Assembly (NCBI RefSeq): GCF_012848175.1
Contig: NZ_CP051651.1
Coordinates: 930,001-994,000, forward strand
DNA from: Xanthomonas campestris pv. badrii
GTDB taxonomy: Bacteria > Pseudomonadota > Gammaproteobacteria > Xanthomonadales > Xanthomonadaceae
Length of the DNA: 64,000 bases
Direction of reading: 5' to 3'
Position numbers and translations under genes: made by a program. Under the pieces are notes generated by a model that was not told the origin of the DNA, did not search any database, and was given only the letters and a program-made list of their open reading frames with translations. Shown here piece after piece: positions 1 through 11,000 of this stretch (positions are counted from its first letter, which is position 1; each line of letters starts with the position of its first letter).

Positions 1-1541
<1,541 letters not shown>

Positions 1542-1589
1542 GGAGTCGGTGGGTGGGATCCTGGGCACTGGCAAGTCATGTTTCAGTAG

Positions 1590-1627
1590 TGTTGCATGCT
1601 GCGCCAGATGTTGCGTTCATGCAACAT
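1590..1627. promoter_or_regulatory. Inverted repeats in prpR-prpB intergenic region, likely PrpR sites
   Basis: ATGTTGC-N6-GCAACAT (1608-1627) is a perfect 7-bp inverted repeat. TGTTGCAT (1590-1597) pairs with ATGCAACA (1619-1626) as a second, wider inverted repeat. They lie about 40-75 bp upstream of the sigma-54 -24 element, where an enhancer-binding protein would bind. Assignment to PrpR is inferred from position. Confidence 0.55.
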
Positions 1628-1666
1628 TGCGGGCTACGCGCGATAGTAAAATCAACCACTTGCCGT

Positions 1667-1681
1667 TGGCACGGCCTTTGC
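1667..1681 (+). promoter_or_regulatory. Sigma-54 promoter for prpB operon
   Basis: TGGCAC (1667-1672), five bases, then TTGC (1678-1681) matches the sigma-54 consensus TGGCAC-N5-TTGC, with GG and GC at the invariant -24/-12 positions. It is 33 bp before the prpB start, which suits a short leader. It agrees with the sigma-54 activator encoded divergently. Confidence 0.8.
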
Positions 1682-1713
1682 GCCTGATCTTTCATCTCAT
1701 CGCAGGAATCGTC

Positions 1714-2610
1714 ATGATGTCTTCGTCCACCACCACCGCCGGCACGCGCTTTCGCGCAGCGCTGGCTGCCGAGTCGCCGCTGCAGGTGATTGGCGCGATC
1801 AATGCCAACCATGCGCTGCTGGCGCAACGCGCCGGCTATCAGGCGATTTACCTGTCAGGCGGCGGCGTGGCGGCCGGGTCGCTTGGGTTGCCGGACCTGG
1901 GCATCAACACGCTGGAAGATGTGCTGATCGACGTGCGGCGTATCACCGACGTCTGCGCACTGCCGCTGCTGGTGGACGTGGACACCGGCTTCGGGCCGAG
2001 CGCGTTCAACATCGAACGCACCATCAAGTCCCTGATCAAGGCCGGCGCGGCTGGCTGCCATATCGAAGACCAGGTGGGCGCCAAGCGCTGCGGGCACCGG
2101 CCGGGCAAGGAGATCGTCAGCCAGGGCGAGATGGTGGACCGGGTCAAGGCGGCGGCCGATGCCAAGACCGATGCGGCGTTCTTCCTCATTGCGCGTACCG
2201 ATGCAATCCAGATGGAAGGCGTGGATGCGGCCATCGAGCGCGCCATCGCCTGCGTGGAAGCCGGTGCGGACGGCATCTTTGCCGAGGCCGCCTACGATCT
2301 GGAAACCTACGCGCGCTTCGTCGAGGCGGTGAAGGTGCCGGTGCTGGCCAACATCACCGAATTCGGCAAGACGCCGTTGTTCACCCGCGACCAGCTCGCG
2401 CAGGCCGGTGTGGCGATCCAGCTGTTTCCGTTGTCGGCCTTCCGTGCGGCCAACAAGGCCGCCGAGGCGGTCTATACCGCGATCCGTCGCGATGGGCATC
2501 AACAGGCCGTGCTGGACAGCATGCAGACGCGCGAGGAACTGTACGCGCGCATCGGCTATCACGATTACGAGCAGCGGCTGGATGCGTTGTTCGCACGCAA
2601 AGGCGCATGA
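1714..2610 (+). CDS. prpB: 2-methylisocitrate lyase PrpB
   Basis: Cleaves 2-methylisocitrate to pyruvate and succinate, the last step of the methylcitrate cycle. The 298-residue length is normal. The isocitrate-lyase-family signature KRCGH lies near residue 126 ([11 protein letters not shown]), and the metal-binding VDVDTGFG and FFLIARTDA segments are present. The frame is open from 1348, but the start at 1714 ([10 protein letters not shown]) fits: it follows AGGA at 1704 and lies downstream of the sigma-54 promoter. First gene of the prp cluster; prpC follows after 75 bp. Confidence 0.95.
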   Translation: MMSSSTTTAGTRFRAALAAESPLQVIGAINANHALLAQRAGYQAIYLSGGGVAAGSLGLPDLGINTLEDVLIDVRRITDVCALPLLVDVDTGFGPSAFNIERTIKSLIKAGAAGCHIEDQVGAKRCGHRPGKEIVSQGEMVDRVKAAADAKTDAAFFLIARTDAIQMEGVDAAIERAIACVEAGADGIFAEAAYDLETYARFVEAVKVPVLANITEFGKTPLFTRDQLAQAGVAIQLFPLSAFRAANKAAEAVYTAIRRDGHQQAVLDSMQTREELYARIGYHDYEQRLDALFARKGA

Positions 2611-2685
2611 TCGCGCGTTGCTGCGCGCCGATTCCTTTACTTCGTCCGTGACATCGCAACACGCCACCGTTTGGGAGCTCATCGC

Positions 2686-3840
2686 ATGAACGACACCGCC
2701 ATTCCTGGCTTCAAGCCGAAGAAATCCGTTGCACTGTCCGGCACGGCCGCCGGCAATACCGCCCTGTGCACCGTGGGCCGCAGCGGCAACGACCTGCACT
2801 ACCGTGGTTACGACATTCTCGACCTGGCCACCACCAGCGAGTTCGAGGAGATCGCCTACCTGCTGGTGCACGGCAAGTTGCCCAACAGCGGCGAACTGCG
2901 CGGCTACAAGGCCAAGCTGCGCTCGCTGCGCGGCGTGCCGGCGGCCGTGAAGACGGCGCTGGAACAATTGCCGCCGTCGGCGCATCCGATGGATGTGATG
3001 CGCACCGGCGTGTCGGTGCTGGGCTGCCTGCAGCCGGAAAAGGACGACCACAATCATCCGGGCGCGCGCGACATCGCCGATAAGTTGATGGCATCGCTGG
3101 GTTCGATGCTGCTGTACTGGTATCACTACAGCCACAACGGCAAGCGCATCGAGGTGGAGACCGACGACGATTCGATCGGTGGGCATTTCCTGCATTTGCT
3201 GCACGGGTTTGCGCCCAAGGAGTCGTGGGTACGCGCGATGCACACCAGCCTGATCCTGTATGCAGAGCACGAGTTCAATGCATCCACGTTCGCCTGCCGC
3301 GTGATTGCCGGCACCGGCAGCGACATGTACAGCGCCATCGCCGGTGGTATCGGCGCGCTGCGTGGCCCCAAGCATGGCGGCGCCAATGAAGTGGCGTTCG
3401 AAGTGCAGAAGCGCTACGACACGCCGGACGAAGCCGAGGCCGACATCAAGGCGCGGGTGGAGCGCAAGGAAGTGGTGATCGGCTTCGGGCATCCGGTGTA
3501 CACGGTGTCCGACCCACGCAACAAGGTGATCAAGGACGTGGCGCGCGAGCTCTCCGATGAGCAGGGCAGCCGCAAGATGTACGACATCGCCGAACGCTTG
3601 GAAAGCGTGATGTGGGACATCAAGAAGATGTTCCCGAACCTGGATTGGTTCAGTGCAGTGAGCTACCACATGATGGGCGTGCCGACGGCGATGTTCACCC
3701 CGTTGTTCGTGCTTGCGCGTACGGCTGGTTGGAGCGCACACATCATCGAGCAGCGCGTGGACGGCAAGATCATTCGGCCTTCTGCCAATTACACCGGCCC
3801 GGGGGATCAGGTGTTCGTGCCGCTGGAGCAGCGCTCCTGA
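2686..3840 (+). CDS. prpC: 2-methylcitrate synthase PrpC
   Basis: Condenses propionyl-CoA with oxaloacetate to 2-methylcitrate, the first step of the methylcitrate cycle. 384 residues, normal for the family. Citrate-synthase-type motifs are visible: [13 protein letters not shown] and the histidine-containing [13 protein letters not shown]. The chosen start (MNDTAIPGF) has GGGAG nine bases upstream; an in-frame TTG at 2671 would add five residues and overlap that site. Followed by a palindromic repeat and acnD. Confidence 0.95.
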   Translation: MNDTAIPGFKPKKSVALSGTAAGNTALCTVGRSGNDLHYRGYDILDLATTSEFEEIAYLLVHGKLPNSGELRGYKAKLRSLRGVPAAVKTALEQLPPSAHPMDVMRTGVSVLGCLQPEKDDHNHPGARDIADKLMASLGSMLLYWYHYSHNGKRIEVETDDDSIGGHFLHLLHGFAPKESWVRAMHTSLILYAEHEFNASTFACRVIAGTGSDMYSAIAGGIGALRGPKHGGANEVAFEVQKRYDTPDEAEADIKARVERKEVVIGFGHPVYTVSDPRNKVIKDVARELSDEQGSRKMYDIAERLESVMWDIKKMFPNLDWFSAVSYHMMGVPTAMFTPLFVLARTAGWSAHIIEQRVDGKIIRPSANYTGPGDQVFVPLEQRS

Positions 3841-3860
3841 AAGTTGCTGCGTGCGAGCGT

Positions 3861-3958
3861 CCCTCATCCGCCCTTCGGGCACCTTCTCCCGCGTGCGGGA
3901 GAAGGGAGGGTGCCGAGCAGTACGTGGTGAACAGCAGTGCCAGCAACAGCAACAGCAA
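3861..3958. repeat. Palindromic intergenic repeat plus (CAGCAA)3 microsatellite between prpC and acnD
   Basis: 3861-3907 is a copy of the repeat family seen elsewhere here: ccctcatccgccc, then ttcgggcacc, then the palindrome cttctcccgcgtgcgggag. 3941-3958 is three units of CAGCAA. The repeat lies inside the presumed operon, so it may stabilise or partly terminate the prpBC message. Confidence 0.75.
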
Positions 3959-3990
3959 CAGATCCCGCCCGCTTCGTGATATCGCCAGCC

Positions 3991-6585
3991 ATGAATAGCC
4001 AGTACCGCAAGCCCCTGCCGGGCACCTCGGTGGAGTATTTCGATGCACGCGCCGCCATCGATACGTTGCAGCCCGGCGCGTATGTGGCGCTGCCGTACAC
4101 CGCGCGCGTGCACGCGGAAAATCTGGTGCGTCGCGCGCAGCCGCAGATGCTGGAGGCCTACCTGCGCCAGCTGATCGAGCGCAAGCGCGAGCTGGATTTT
4201 CCGTGGTTTCCGGCGCGTGTGGTCTGCCACGACATCCTTGGACAGACCGCGCTGGTGGACTTGGCTGGCCTGCGCGATGCCATTGCCGAACAGGGTGGCG
4301 ACCCGGCCCAGGTCAACCCGGTGGTGCCGGTGCAGCTGATCGTGGATCACTCGTTGGCGGTGGAATACGCGGGGTTCGACAAGCAGGCGTTCGCCAAGAA
4401 CCGCGACGTGGAAAATCGCCGCAATGCCGATCGCTTCCATTTCATCGAATGGACCAAGCGTGCGTTCGAGAACATGGAAGTGATTCCGCCAGGCAACGGG
4501 ATCATGCACCAGATCAATCTGGAGAAGATGTCGCCGGTGATCTACACGCTGGATGGCGTGGCGTTTCCGGATACCTGCGTGGGCACCGATAGCCACACCC
4601 CGCATGTGGATGCGTTGGGCGTCATCGCAGTGGGCGTGGGCGGCCTGGAAGCAGAAAACGTGATGTTGGGGCGTGCCTCGTGGATGCGCCTGCCGGACAT
4701 CATCGGCGTGGAACTCACCGGGCGGCCGGCGCCGGGCATCACCGCCACCGACGTCGTGCTGGCGTTGACCGAGTTCCTGCGCCAGCAGCGCGTGGTGGGG
4801 GCATACCTGGAGTTCTTCGGCACCGGCGCCAGTGCGCTGACCATCGGCGACCGCGCCACCATCTCCAACATGACGCCGGAATTCGGTGCCACCGCGGCGA
4901 TGTTCTACATCGACCAGCAGACCATCGACTACCTGCGTCTGACCGGCCGCGACGATGCGCAGGTGGCACTGGTGGAAACGTACGCACGCCACACCGGCTT
5001 GTGGGCGGACGACCTGGCGACCGCGCACTACGAGCGCGTGCTGCAGTTCGATCTGTCCAGCGTGGTGCGCAATATGGCCGGGCCCTCCAACCCGCACAAG
5101 CGCGTGGCGACCACTGAGTTGGCGCAACGCGGTATCGCGGGGCAATGGGACGAGGTGCCTGGGCAGATGCCTGATGGCGCGGTGATCATCGCCGCGATCA
5201 CCTCCTGCACCAACACCTCCAACCCGCGCAACGTCATTGCCGCCGGCTTACTGGCACGCAACGCCAATGCGCGCGGCCTGACCCGCAAGCCGTGGGTCAA
5301 GAGTTCGCTGGCGCCGGGGTCGAAAGCGGTGCAGCTGTATCTGGAAGAAGCCGGCCTGTTGAGTGAGTTGGAGCAGCTGGGCTTCGGCATCGTGGCGTTC
5401 GCCTGCACCACCTGCAACGGCATGAGCGGGGCGCTGGATCCGGCGATCCAGCAGGAGATCATCGAGCGCGATCTGTATGCCACCGCCGTGTTGTCGGGCA
5501 ACCGTAACTTCGACGGGCGCATCCATCCGTATGCCAAGCAGGCGTTCCTGGCCTCGCCGCCGCTGGTGATTGCCTACGCGATCGCCGGCACGGTGCGCTT
5601 CGATATCGAGAAGGATGTCCTCGGCATCGATCCCGATGGTGTGCCGGTGACGCTGAAGGACCTGTGGCCCAGCGATGCGGAGATCGATGCGGTGCTGGCG
5701 CGCAGCGTCAAGCCGGAGCATTTTCGCAGCGTGTACGACCCGATGTTCAAGCGCAGTGGGGGGCAGGGACTCCGGGTGAACCCGCTATACGACTGGCGCC
5801 CGCAAAGTACCTATATTCGCCGCCCGCCATATTGGGAGGGCGCGCTGGCTGGTGTGCGCACCCTGCGCGGCATGCGGCCGCTGGCGGTGCTGGGCGACAA
5901 CATCACCACCGATCATCTCTCGCCATCGAATGCGATCCTGGCCGGCAGTGCGGCCGGCGAATATCTGGCACAGATGGGCGTGCCGGAAGAAGACTTCAAT
6001 TCCTACGCCACCCACCGCGGCGACCACCTCACCGCGCAGCGCGCCACCTTCGCCAACCCCAAGTTGGTCAATGAGATGGCGGTGATCGATGGGCAGGTCA
6101 CCACCGGCTCGCTGGCACGGCTGGAGCCGGAAGGGCAGGTGCTGCGCATGTGGGAAGCGATCGAAACCTACATGACGCGCAAGCAGCCGCTGATCATCAT
6201 TGCCGGCGCCGATTACGGGCAGGGCTCCTCGCGCGACTGGGCTGCCAAGGGCGTGCGGCTGGCGGGCGTGGAAGTGATCGTGGCCGAAGGCTTCGAGCGG
6301 ATTCACCGCACCAACCTGATCGGCATGGGCGTGCTGCCGCTGGAATTCAACCCTGGAACCGACCGCAAGAGCCTGGGTATCGATGGCCGCGAGACCTTCG
6401 ATGTCGCCGGTGAGCGCACCCCAGGCGCCACGCTGACACTCTCGATCCATCGGCGCAATGGCGAGCAGCTGCAGGTGCCGGTGATCTGCCGGCTGGATAC
6501 CGCCGAGGAAGTCTCGATCTACGAAGCCGGTGGTGTGCTGCAGCGGTTTGCGCAGGATTTTCTTGAGGCGAGCAAGGCGGCCTGA
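3991..6585 (+). CDS. acnD: Fe/S-dependent 2-methylisocitrate dehydratase AcnD
   Basis: Aconitase-family [4Fe-4S] enzyme that dehydrates 2-methylcitrate. With PrpF it replaces PrpD in the methylcitrate cycle. 864 residues. Cluster ligands are visible in SCTNTSNPRN (about residue 405) and in ACTTCNGMSG (C-x-x-C, about 471). The swivel-domain motifs GDNITTDHLSPS and GADYGQGSSRDWAAKG are intact. The frame is open from 3937, but ATG at 3991 (MNSQYRKPLPG) matches the family N-terminus; the extension would translate the CAGCAA microsatellite. The prp neighbourhood supports AcnD over housekeeping AcnA. Confidence 0.95.
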   Translation: MNSQYRKPLPGTSVEYFDARAAIDTLQPGAYVALPYTARVHAENLVRRAQPQMLEAYLRQLIERKRELDFPWFPARVVCHDILGQTALVDLAGLRDAIAEQGGDPAQVNPVVPVQLIVDHSLAVEYAGFDKQAFAKNRDVENRRNADRFHFIEWTKRAFENMEVIPPGNGIMHQINLEKMSPVIYTLDGVAFPDTCVGTDSHTPHVDALGVIAVGVGGLEAENVMLGRASWMRLPDIIGVELTGRPAPGITATDVVLALTEFLRQQRVVGAYLEFFGTGASALTIGDRATISNMTPEFGATAAMFYIDQQTIDYLRLTGRDDAQVALVETYARHTGLWADDLATAHYERVLQFDLSSVVRNMAGPSNPHKRVATTELAQRGIAGQWDEVPGQMPDGAVIIAAITSCTNTSNPRNVIAAGLLARNANARGLTRKPWVKSSLAPGSKAVQLYLEEAGLLSELEQLGFGIVAFACTTCNGMSGALDPAIQQEIIERDLYATAVLSGNRNFDGRIHPYAKQAFLASPPLVIAYAIAGTVRFDIEKDVLGIDPDGVPVTLKDLWPSDAEIDAVLARSVKPEHFRSVYDPMFKRSGGQGLRVNPLYDWRPQSTYIRRPPYWEGALAGVRTLRGMRPLAVLGDNITTDHLSPSNAILAGSAAGEYLAQMGVPEEDFNSYATHRGDHLTAQRATFANPKLVNEMAVIDGQVTTGSLARLEPEGQVLRMWEAIETYMTRKQPLIIIAGADYGQGSSRDWAAKGVRLAGVEVIVAEGFERIHRTNLIGMGVLPLEFNPGTDRKSLGIDGRETFDVAGERTPGATLTLSIHRRNGEQLQVPVICRLDTAEEVSIYEAGGVLQRFAQDFLEASKAA

Positions 6586-6673
6586 GACAGGTCCGTCCAG
6601 CGGACCTGCCGCGGCTTGATGGCGGCGCTTCCAGCAGGCACACTTTGGCAATCTTTGCCATTGGAGTACGTGA

Positions 6674-6916
6674 ATGGCCACCATGAACATCTCGCTGCCC
6701 GACGAGCTCAAGGCATTTGTCGATCAGCAGGTTGCGGAGCACGCCTATGGTTCCAGCAGTGAGTATCTGCGCGAGCTGATCCGCCGGCAGCGCGACGCGC
6801 AACACCTGCGCGCCGTGCTGTTGGACGGCGCCAACTCCGGGCCCGCCGTTCCGATGGGCAGTGAATTGTTCGATACGCTTCGGGCACGTGCCCACGCGCG
6901 TGACGCAAGCAAGTGA
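6674..6916 (+). CDS. ParD-type (CopG/RHH) antitoxin
   Basis: 80-residue protein beginning MATMNISLPDELKAFVDQQV, a ribbon-helix-helix N-terminus typical of ParD antitoxins. The conserved AYGSSSEYLRELIRRQ helix follows, with a flexible, charged C-terminus that would wrap the toxin. It overlaps the toxin gene (TGATG), as in coupled toxin-antitoxin pairs. Expected to neutralise the ParE-like product and repress its own promoter. It sits between acnD and prpF, away from any plasmid context. Confidence 0.88.
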   Translation: MATMNISLPDELKAFVDQQVAEHAYGSSSEYLRELIRRQRDAQHLRAVLLDGANSGPAVPMGSELFDTLRARAHARDASK

Positions 6917-7230
6917 TGTCGGCGCGTTGGCGCCCGCTGGCCTTGCAGGATGTGGAGGCCGCTGCGGCGTGGTACGGCAGTGAGGCTGGAATGCAGCGCG
7001 AACTGGCCTTCATCAAGGCGCTTGAGTCCGCGGTGGCGGTGATTGCGCGTCACCCCGACGTTGGCTCCAGCCGCTACGCCATGTTGCTGCAGTTGCCGGA
7101 GATCCTTTCCTGGCCATTGAAGGGATACCCGTATTTGTTGTTCTACACCGCACACGCGGCCGACATCGTCATCTGGCGTGTGCTGCAGATGCAGCGCGAT
7201 ATTCCCGCATGGATGATGGATTCCCCCTAG
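6916..7230 (+). CDS. ParE/RelE-family toxin
   Basis: 104-residue protein, MSARWRPLALQDVEAAAAWYG, with the ParE-fold pattern: an N-terminal helical region and a C-terminal beta strand with FYTAHAADIVIWRVLQMQRD. ParE toxins poison gyrase and RelE types cut mRNA; sequence alone does not decide. The ATG at 6916 overlaps the antitoxin stop; a GTG one codon earlier is also possible. It interrupts the prp cluster 87 bp before prpF. Confidence 0.85.
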   Translation: MSARWRPLALQDVEAAAAWYGSEAGMQRELAFIKALESAVAVIARHPDVGSSRYAMLLQLPEILSWPLKGYPYLLFYTAHAADIVIWRVLQMQRDIPAWMMDSP

Positions 7231-7317
7231 CGGTGACGGTATGCCGGCACCTTGCCGGCGTGGTCACCGACACCGTATCAGCCACTGCTCGTTCTACTGA
7301 CACCACATCATGACGCC

Positions 7318-8520
7318 ATGACCCATCTTCCCCAACTCCGCATCCCCGCCACCTACCTGCGCGGCGGCACCAGCAAGGGTGTGTTCTTCCGTCTGCAGGA
7401 TCTGCCCGCAGCGGCGCAGCAGCCCGGTGCTGCACGCGATGCGCTGTTGCTGCGGGTGATCGGCAGCCCCGATCCCTATGGCAAGCAGATCGATGGCATG
7501 GGCGGGGCGACGTCGAGCACCAGCAAGAGCGTGATCGCCTCCACCAGTACGCGGCCGGGTCATGATGTGGACTACCTGTTCGGGCAGGTGTCCATCGACA
7601 GCGCGTTCGTGGACTGGAGCGGCAACTGCGGCAACCTGTCGGCGGCGGTGGGGCCGTTTGCGATCGCCAACGGCCTGGTCGATGCCGCAACGCTGCCGCG
7701 CGATGGCGTGGCAACGGTGCGGATCTGGCAGGCCAACATCGGCAAGACCATCGTGGCGCATGTGCCGATGACCGATGGCCAGGTGCAGGAAACCGGCGAC
7801 TTCGAGTTGGACGGGGTGACCTTTCCGGCGGCCGAGGTGCAGCTGGAGTTCCTTGACCCGGCCGACGATGCCGAAGGCGAGGGCGGGGCGATGTTTCCCA
7901 CCGGCAATCTTATCGACCAGCTGGACATTCCCGGCCTTGGCCGGCTCGATGCAACGCTGATCAACGCCGGCATTCCGACCATCTTCGTCAATGCGCGCGA
8001 TCTGGGCTACACCGGCGCCGAACTGCAGGACGCCATCAATGGCGACCCGCGTGCGCTGAGCATGTTCGAGACCTTGCGTGCACACGGTGCGGTACGCATG
8101 GGCTTGATCGCGCGGCTGGAAGATGCGGCCACGCGCCAGCACACGCCCAAGGTGGCGTTCGTCGCGCCGCCTGCGGACTACATCGCCTCCAGTGGCAAAC
8201 CGGTGCATGCGGCCGAGATCGATCTGCTGGTACGGGCGATGTCGATGGGCAAACTGCATCACGCGATGATGGGCACCGCGGCGGTGGCCATCGGCACTGC
8301 CGCGGCCGTGCCGGGGACGCTGGTCAATCTTGCGGCCGGCGGCGCGGCGCGCTCGGCGGTGCGGTTCGGGCATCCGTCAGGCACCTTGCGGGTGGGGGCC
8401 GAGGCAACACAGGTCGATGGGCAATGGCAGGTGACCAAGGCGCTGATGAGCCGCAGCGCGCGGGTGCTGATGGACGGCTGGGTGCGGGTGCCTGGCGACG
8501 CCACGGTGGGCGGCGGATAG
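7318..8520 (+). CDS. prpF: 2-methylaconitate cis-trans isomerase PrpF
   Basis: Isomerises the 2-methylaconitate formed by AcnD so that the cycle can continue. 400 residues. The family N-terminus PATYLRGGTSKGVFF and central VDWSGNCGNLSAAVG (with the conserved cysteine) are clear, as are GGATSSTSKS and NLAAGG. The frame is open from 7252, but ATG at 7318 (MTHLPQLRIP) matches the family start. It completes the set prpB-prpC-acnD-prpF. Confidence 0.94.
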   Translation: MTHLPQLRIPATYLRGGTSKGVFFRLQDLPAAAQQPGAARDALLLRVIGSPDPYGKQIDGMGGATSSTSKSVIASTSTRPGHDVDYLFGQVSIDSAFVDWSGNCGNLSAAVGPFAIANGLVDAATLPRDGVATVRIWQANIGKTIVAHVPMTDGQVQETGDFELDGVTFPAAEVQLEFLDPADDAEGEGGAMFPTGNLIDQLDIPGLGRLDATLINAGIPTIFVNARDLGYTGAELQDAINGDPRALSMFETLRAHGAVRMGLIARLEDAATRQHTPKVAFVAPPADYIASSGKPVHAAEIDLLVRAMSMGKLHHAMMGTAAVAIGTAAAVPGTLVNLAAGGAARSAVRFGHPSGTLRVGAEATQVDGQWQVTKALMSRSARVLMDGWVRVPGDATVGGG

Positions 8521-8572
8521 TCCGCTGAGACCGGGCGGGTTCCAACGCACAAATTGCATGCGCGTGTTGCAT

Positions 8573-8596
8573 TAATTCGAACGTCATTTCGAATTA
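8573..8596. promoter_or_regulatory. 9-bp perfect inverted repeat upstream of TonB receptor
   Basis: TAATTCGAA (8573-8581), spacer CGTCAT, then TTCGAATTA (8588-8596). AT-rich and symmetric in an otherwise GC-rich region, 111 bp before the receptor start. This is the expected position for an operator of a TetR/LacI-like regulator, but no adjacent regulator gene is seen. Confidence 0.5.
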
Positions 8597-8706
8597 TGGA
8601 AACTTTTTCGTACGGGCTCTGCCATATTTGTGTAAATCGTGTTAATTCTGTTGCGCCGCGGCATGCAGGCCAGGCAGCCGCCCCCACCAGAATTCGGAGT
8701 CTTCCC

Positions 8707-10923
8707 ATGTCAGCCAGCCGGTCGCTCAAGATCAGCGCGCTTGCCGTTGCCGTTGCGTCCTTTCTTCCGCTCCACGCTGCCGCGCAGCAGGCCCCCGGCG
8801 ACGACGATGTCGTGCGTCTGGACGCGGTCAAGGTCACGGTCGAACGTCGTTCGGAAGATTCCAAGGATGTGCCGGTGTCGGCCAGCGTGCTGCGTCCGGA
8901 ATTCCTGGATGCCATCGCCACCAGCGGCTCGGACATCCGCGTGCTGGCTGGCAAGACGCCCAGCCTGAACATCGAATCGTCCAACGGCCGCGTGTTTCCG
9001 CGCGTGTACATCCGCGGCTACGGCAACACCGATTTCAATACCTACGCCTCGCAGCCGGTGTCGTTGATCTATGACGACGTGGTGCAGGAAAACGCGTTCC
9101 TGAAGGGCTTCCCGATCTTCGATCTGGAAGGCCTGGAAGTGCTGCGCGGCCCGCAGGGCACGCTGTTCGGCCGCAACACGCCGGCCGGCGTGGTCAAGTT
9201 CAATTCGGTCAAGCCGACCATCGGCGCCAACGACGGCTACGCCAGCCTGTCCTACGGCACCTACGGCACCATGACCCTGGAAAGCGGCCTGAGCATCGCC
9301 ATGGGCGACCACTGGGCGGCGCGTCTGTCCACGCTGGGCCAGCGCCGCGACGACTGGGTGGAAAACCGCGACGGCCGCGACCTGGAAGGCTATACCGACT
9401 CGGCGGTGCGCCTGCAGCTGCTGTACCAGGCCAGCGACGATTTCAGCGCGCTGTTCAACGCGCATGCGCGCCATCTGGACGGCACCGCGCGGCTGTTCCG
9501 CGCCAACATCATCCAGCCCGGCACCAACCAGCTGGTGGATGGCTTCGATGCGGAAAAATCCTTTATCGACGGTGCCAACACCCAGGAACTGCAGACCTAC
9601 GGCGGCAGCGCCAACCTGACCTGGGACCTGGGCGACATCGCGCTGCACTCGATCACCGCCTACGAAGGCATCGGCAAGTACTACAGCCGTGGCGATATCG
9701 ACGGCGGCTTCGGCGCGGTGTTCGCACCGCCGTCCGGCCCGGGCGCGATTCCGTTCCCGGTGGAAACCGCCGGTGGCATCAAGAGCCTGGATCAGTACAG
9801 CCAGGAGCTGCGTGCCGAATCGCAGTACGAAGGCCCGCTCAACTGGCAGGCCGGGCTGTACTACTTCCATGACGATGTGGAAGGCGAAAACTATACCTAC
9901 GACACCCTCAGCGGCGGCGATCTGGCCAGCTACCAGCTCACCCGCCAGCGCAACACCTCGTGGGCGGCGTTCGGCTCGTTGAACTACGCGGCCACCGACC
10001 GCCTGAACCTGCGCGCCGGTATTCGCTACACTTACGACAAGAAGACCTTCGACGTGCTGGCGCTGGACCGCGTCACGCTGGTGGAGCCGTCCAGCGGCGA
10101 AACCGACAACTCCAAGGTCACCGGCGATCTGGCGGCCACGTTCTCGATCAATGACGACGTCAACGTGTACGCACGTGCCGCACGTGGCTTCCGTGGCGCC
10201 AGCTTCGGCGTGCCCTCGGGCACCGCGCCGCTGACCGTGGCCGAGCCGGAGACGGTGGATTCGTTCGAGATCGGCATCAAGTCGGATCTGTTCGACAACC
10301 GTGCGCGCCTGAGCTTGGACATCTACGACTTCCGCGTGAAGAACCAGCAGCTCACCGCGGTGGGCGGCGCGTCCAACGACGTGCGCCTGCTCAATGCCGA
10401 CAAGACCAAGGCGCGCGGCGCCGAGTTCGATTTCGAAGCGCTGCTCACCCAGAACCTGCGCGTGAGCGCCGGCGGCGCCTACAACTGGACCCGCATCGAC
10501 GACCCGGGCCTGTCGGTGGGCGTGTGCCGCACCTGCACCGTGACCGATCCGATCAACGCGGCCGGCCGCGCCGAGATCGACGGCAACGATCTGCCGCAGG
10601 CAGCAAAGTGGATGGCCAACGCCACGCTGCGGTACGGCATCCCGATGGGCAACGATGGCGAGCTGTTCTTCTACACCGATTGGTCGTACCGCAGCGAAGT
10701 GAATTTCTTCCTGTATGACTCGCGCGAGTTCACCGGCCAGCCGCTGGTCGAGGGCGGCGCCAAGATCGGCTACAACTGGGGCGCGGGTGCGTACGAGTTG
10801 TCGGTGTTCTGCCGCAACTGCACCAACCAGATCCGCGTGACCGGTGCGATCGACTTCAACAACCTCACCGGCTTCATCAACGACCCGCGCATCGTGGGTG
10901 CGCAGTTCCGCGCCAATTTCTGA
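8707..10923 (+). CDS. TonB-dependent outer-membrane receptor
   Basis: 738-residue precursor with a signal peptide (MSASRSLKISALAVAVASF...AAAQQ), a TonB-box-like DAVKVTVERR after the cleavage site, a plug domain (VYIRGYGNTDF; LEVLRGPQGTLFGRNTPAGVV), and a beta-barrel ending in ...RANF with the terminal Phe typical of outer-membrane proteins. The frame is open from 8554; ATG at 8707 gives the signal peptide directly. The nucleoside hydrolase gene follows, so purine or pyrimidine nucleosides are possible substrates (inference). Siderophore uptake is the main alternative, as the barrel resembles FyuA-like receptors. Confidence 0.92.
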   Translation: MSASRSLKISALAVAVASFLPLHAAAQQAPGDDDVVRLDAVKVTVERRSEDSKDVPVSASVLRPEFLDAIATSGSDIRVLAGKTPSLNIESSNGRVFPRVYIRGYGNTDFNTYASQPVSLIYDDVVQENAFLKGFPIFDLEGLEVLRGPQGTLFGRNTPAGVVKFNSVKPTIGANDGYASLSYGTYGTMTLESGLSIAMGDHWAARLSTLGQRRDDWVENRDGRDLEGYTDSAVRLQLLYQASDDFSALFNAHARHLDGTARLFRANIIQPGTNQLVDGFDAEKSFIDGANTQELQTYGGSANLTWDLGDIALHSITAYEGIGKYYSRGDIDGGFGAVFAPPSGPGAIPFPVETAGGIKSLDQYSQELRAESQYEGPLNWQAGLYYFHDDVEGENYTYDTLSGGDLASYQLTRQRNTSWAAFGSLNYAATDRLNLRAGIRYTYDKKTFDVLALDRVTLVEPSSGETDNSKVTGDLAATFSINDDVNVYARAARGFRGASFGVPSGTAPLTVAEPETVDSFEIGIKSDLFDNRARLSLDIYDFRVKNQQLTAVGGASNDVRLLNADKTKARGAEFDFEALLTQNLRVSAGGAYNWTRIDDPGLSVGVCRTCTVTDPINAAGRAEIDGNDLPQAAKWMANATLRYGIPMGNDGELFFYTDWSYRSEVNFFLYDSREFTGQPLVEGGAKIGYNWGAGAYELSVFCRNCTNQIRVTGAIDFNNLTGFINDPRIVGAQFRANF

Positions 10924-10950
10924 TTGGCGTCGTTGTGTAGCACCATCGAA

Positions 10951-10980
10951 CCGCCGGCGATCATGCCGGCGGTTTTTTTT
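10951..10980 (+). terminator. Rho-independent terminator after TonB receptor
   Basis: CCGCCGGC, GATCAT loop, GCCGGCGG, then eight T. Strong stem and T tract 27 bp after the receptor stop, suggesting that the nucleoside hydrolase gene is transcribed separately or by read-through. Confidence 0.9.
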
Positions 10981-11000
10981 ATGGCAGCAGGAGTGGCGAC

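Noticed and set aside
1855..5145. 1096-codon open frame on the minus strand
   Set aside because: It lies opposite prpB, prpC and acnD, its translation is His/Arg/Gly-rich without domains, and long antisense frames are expected in GC-rich DNA.
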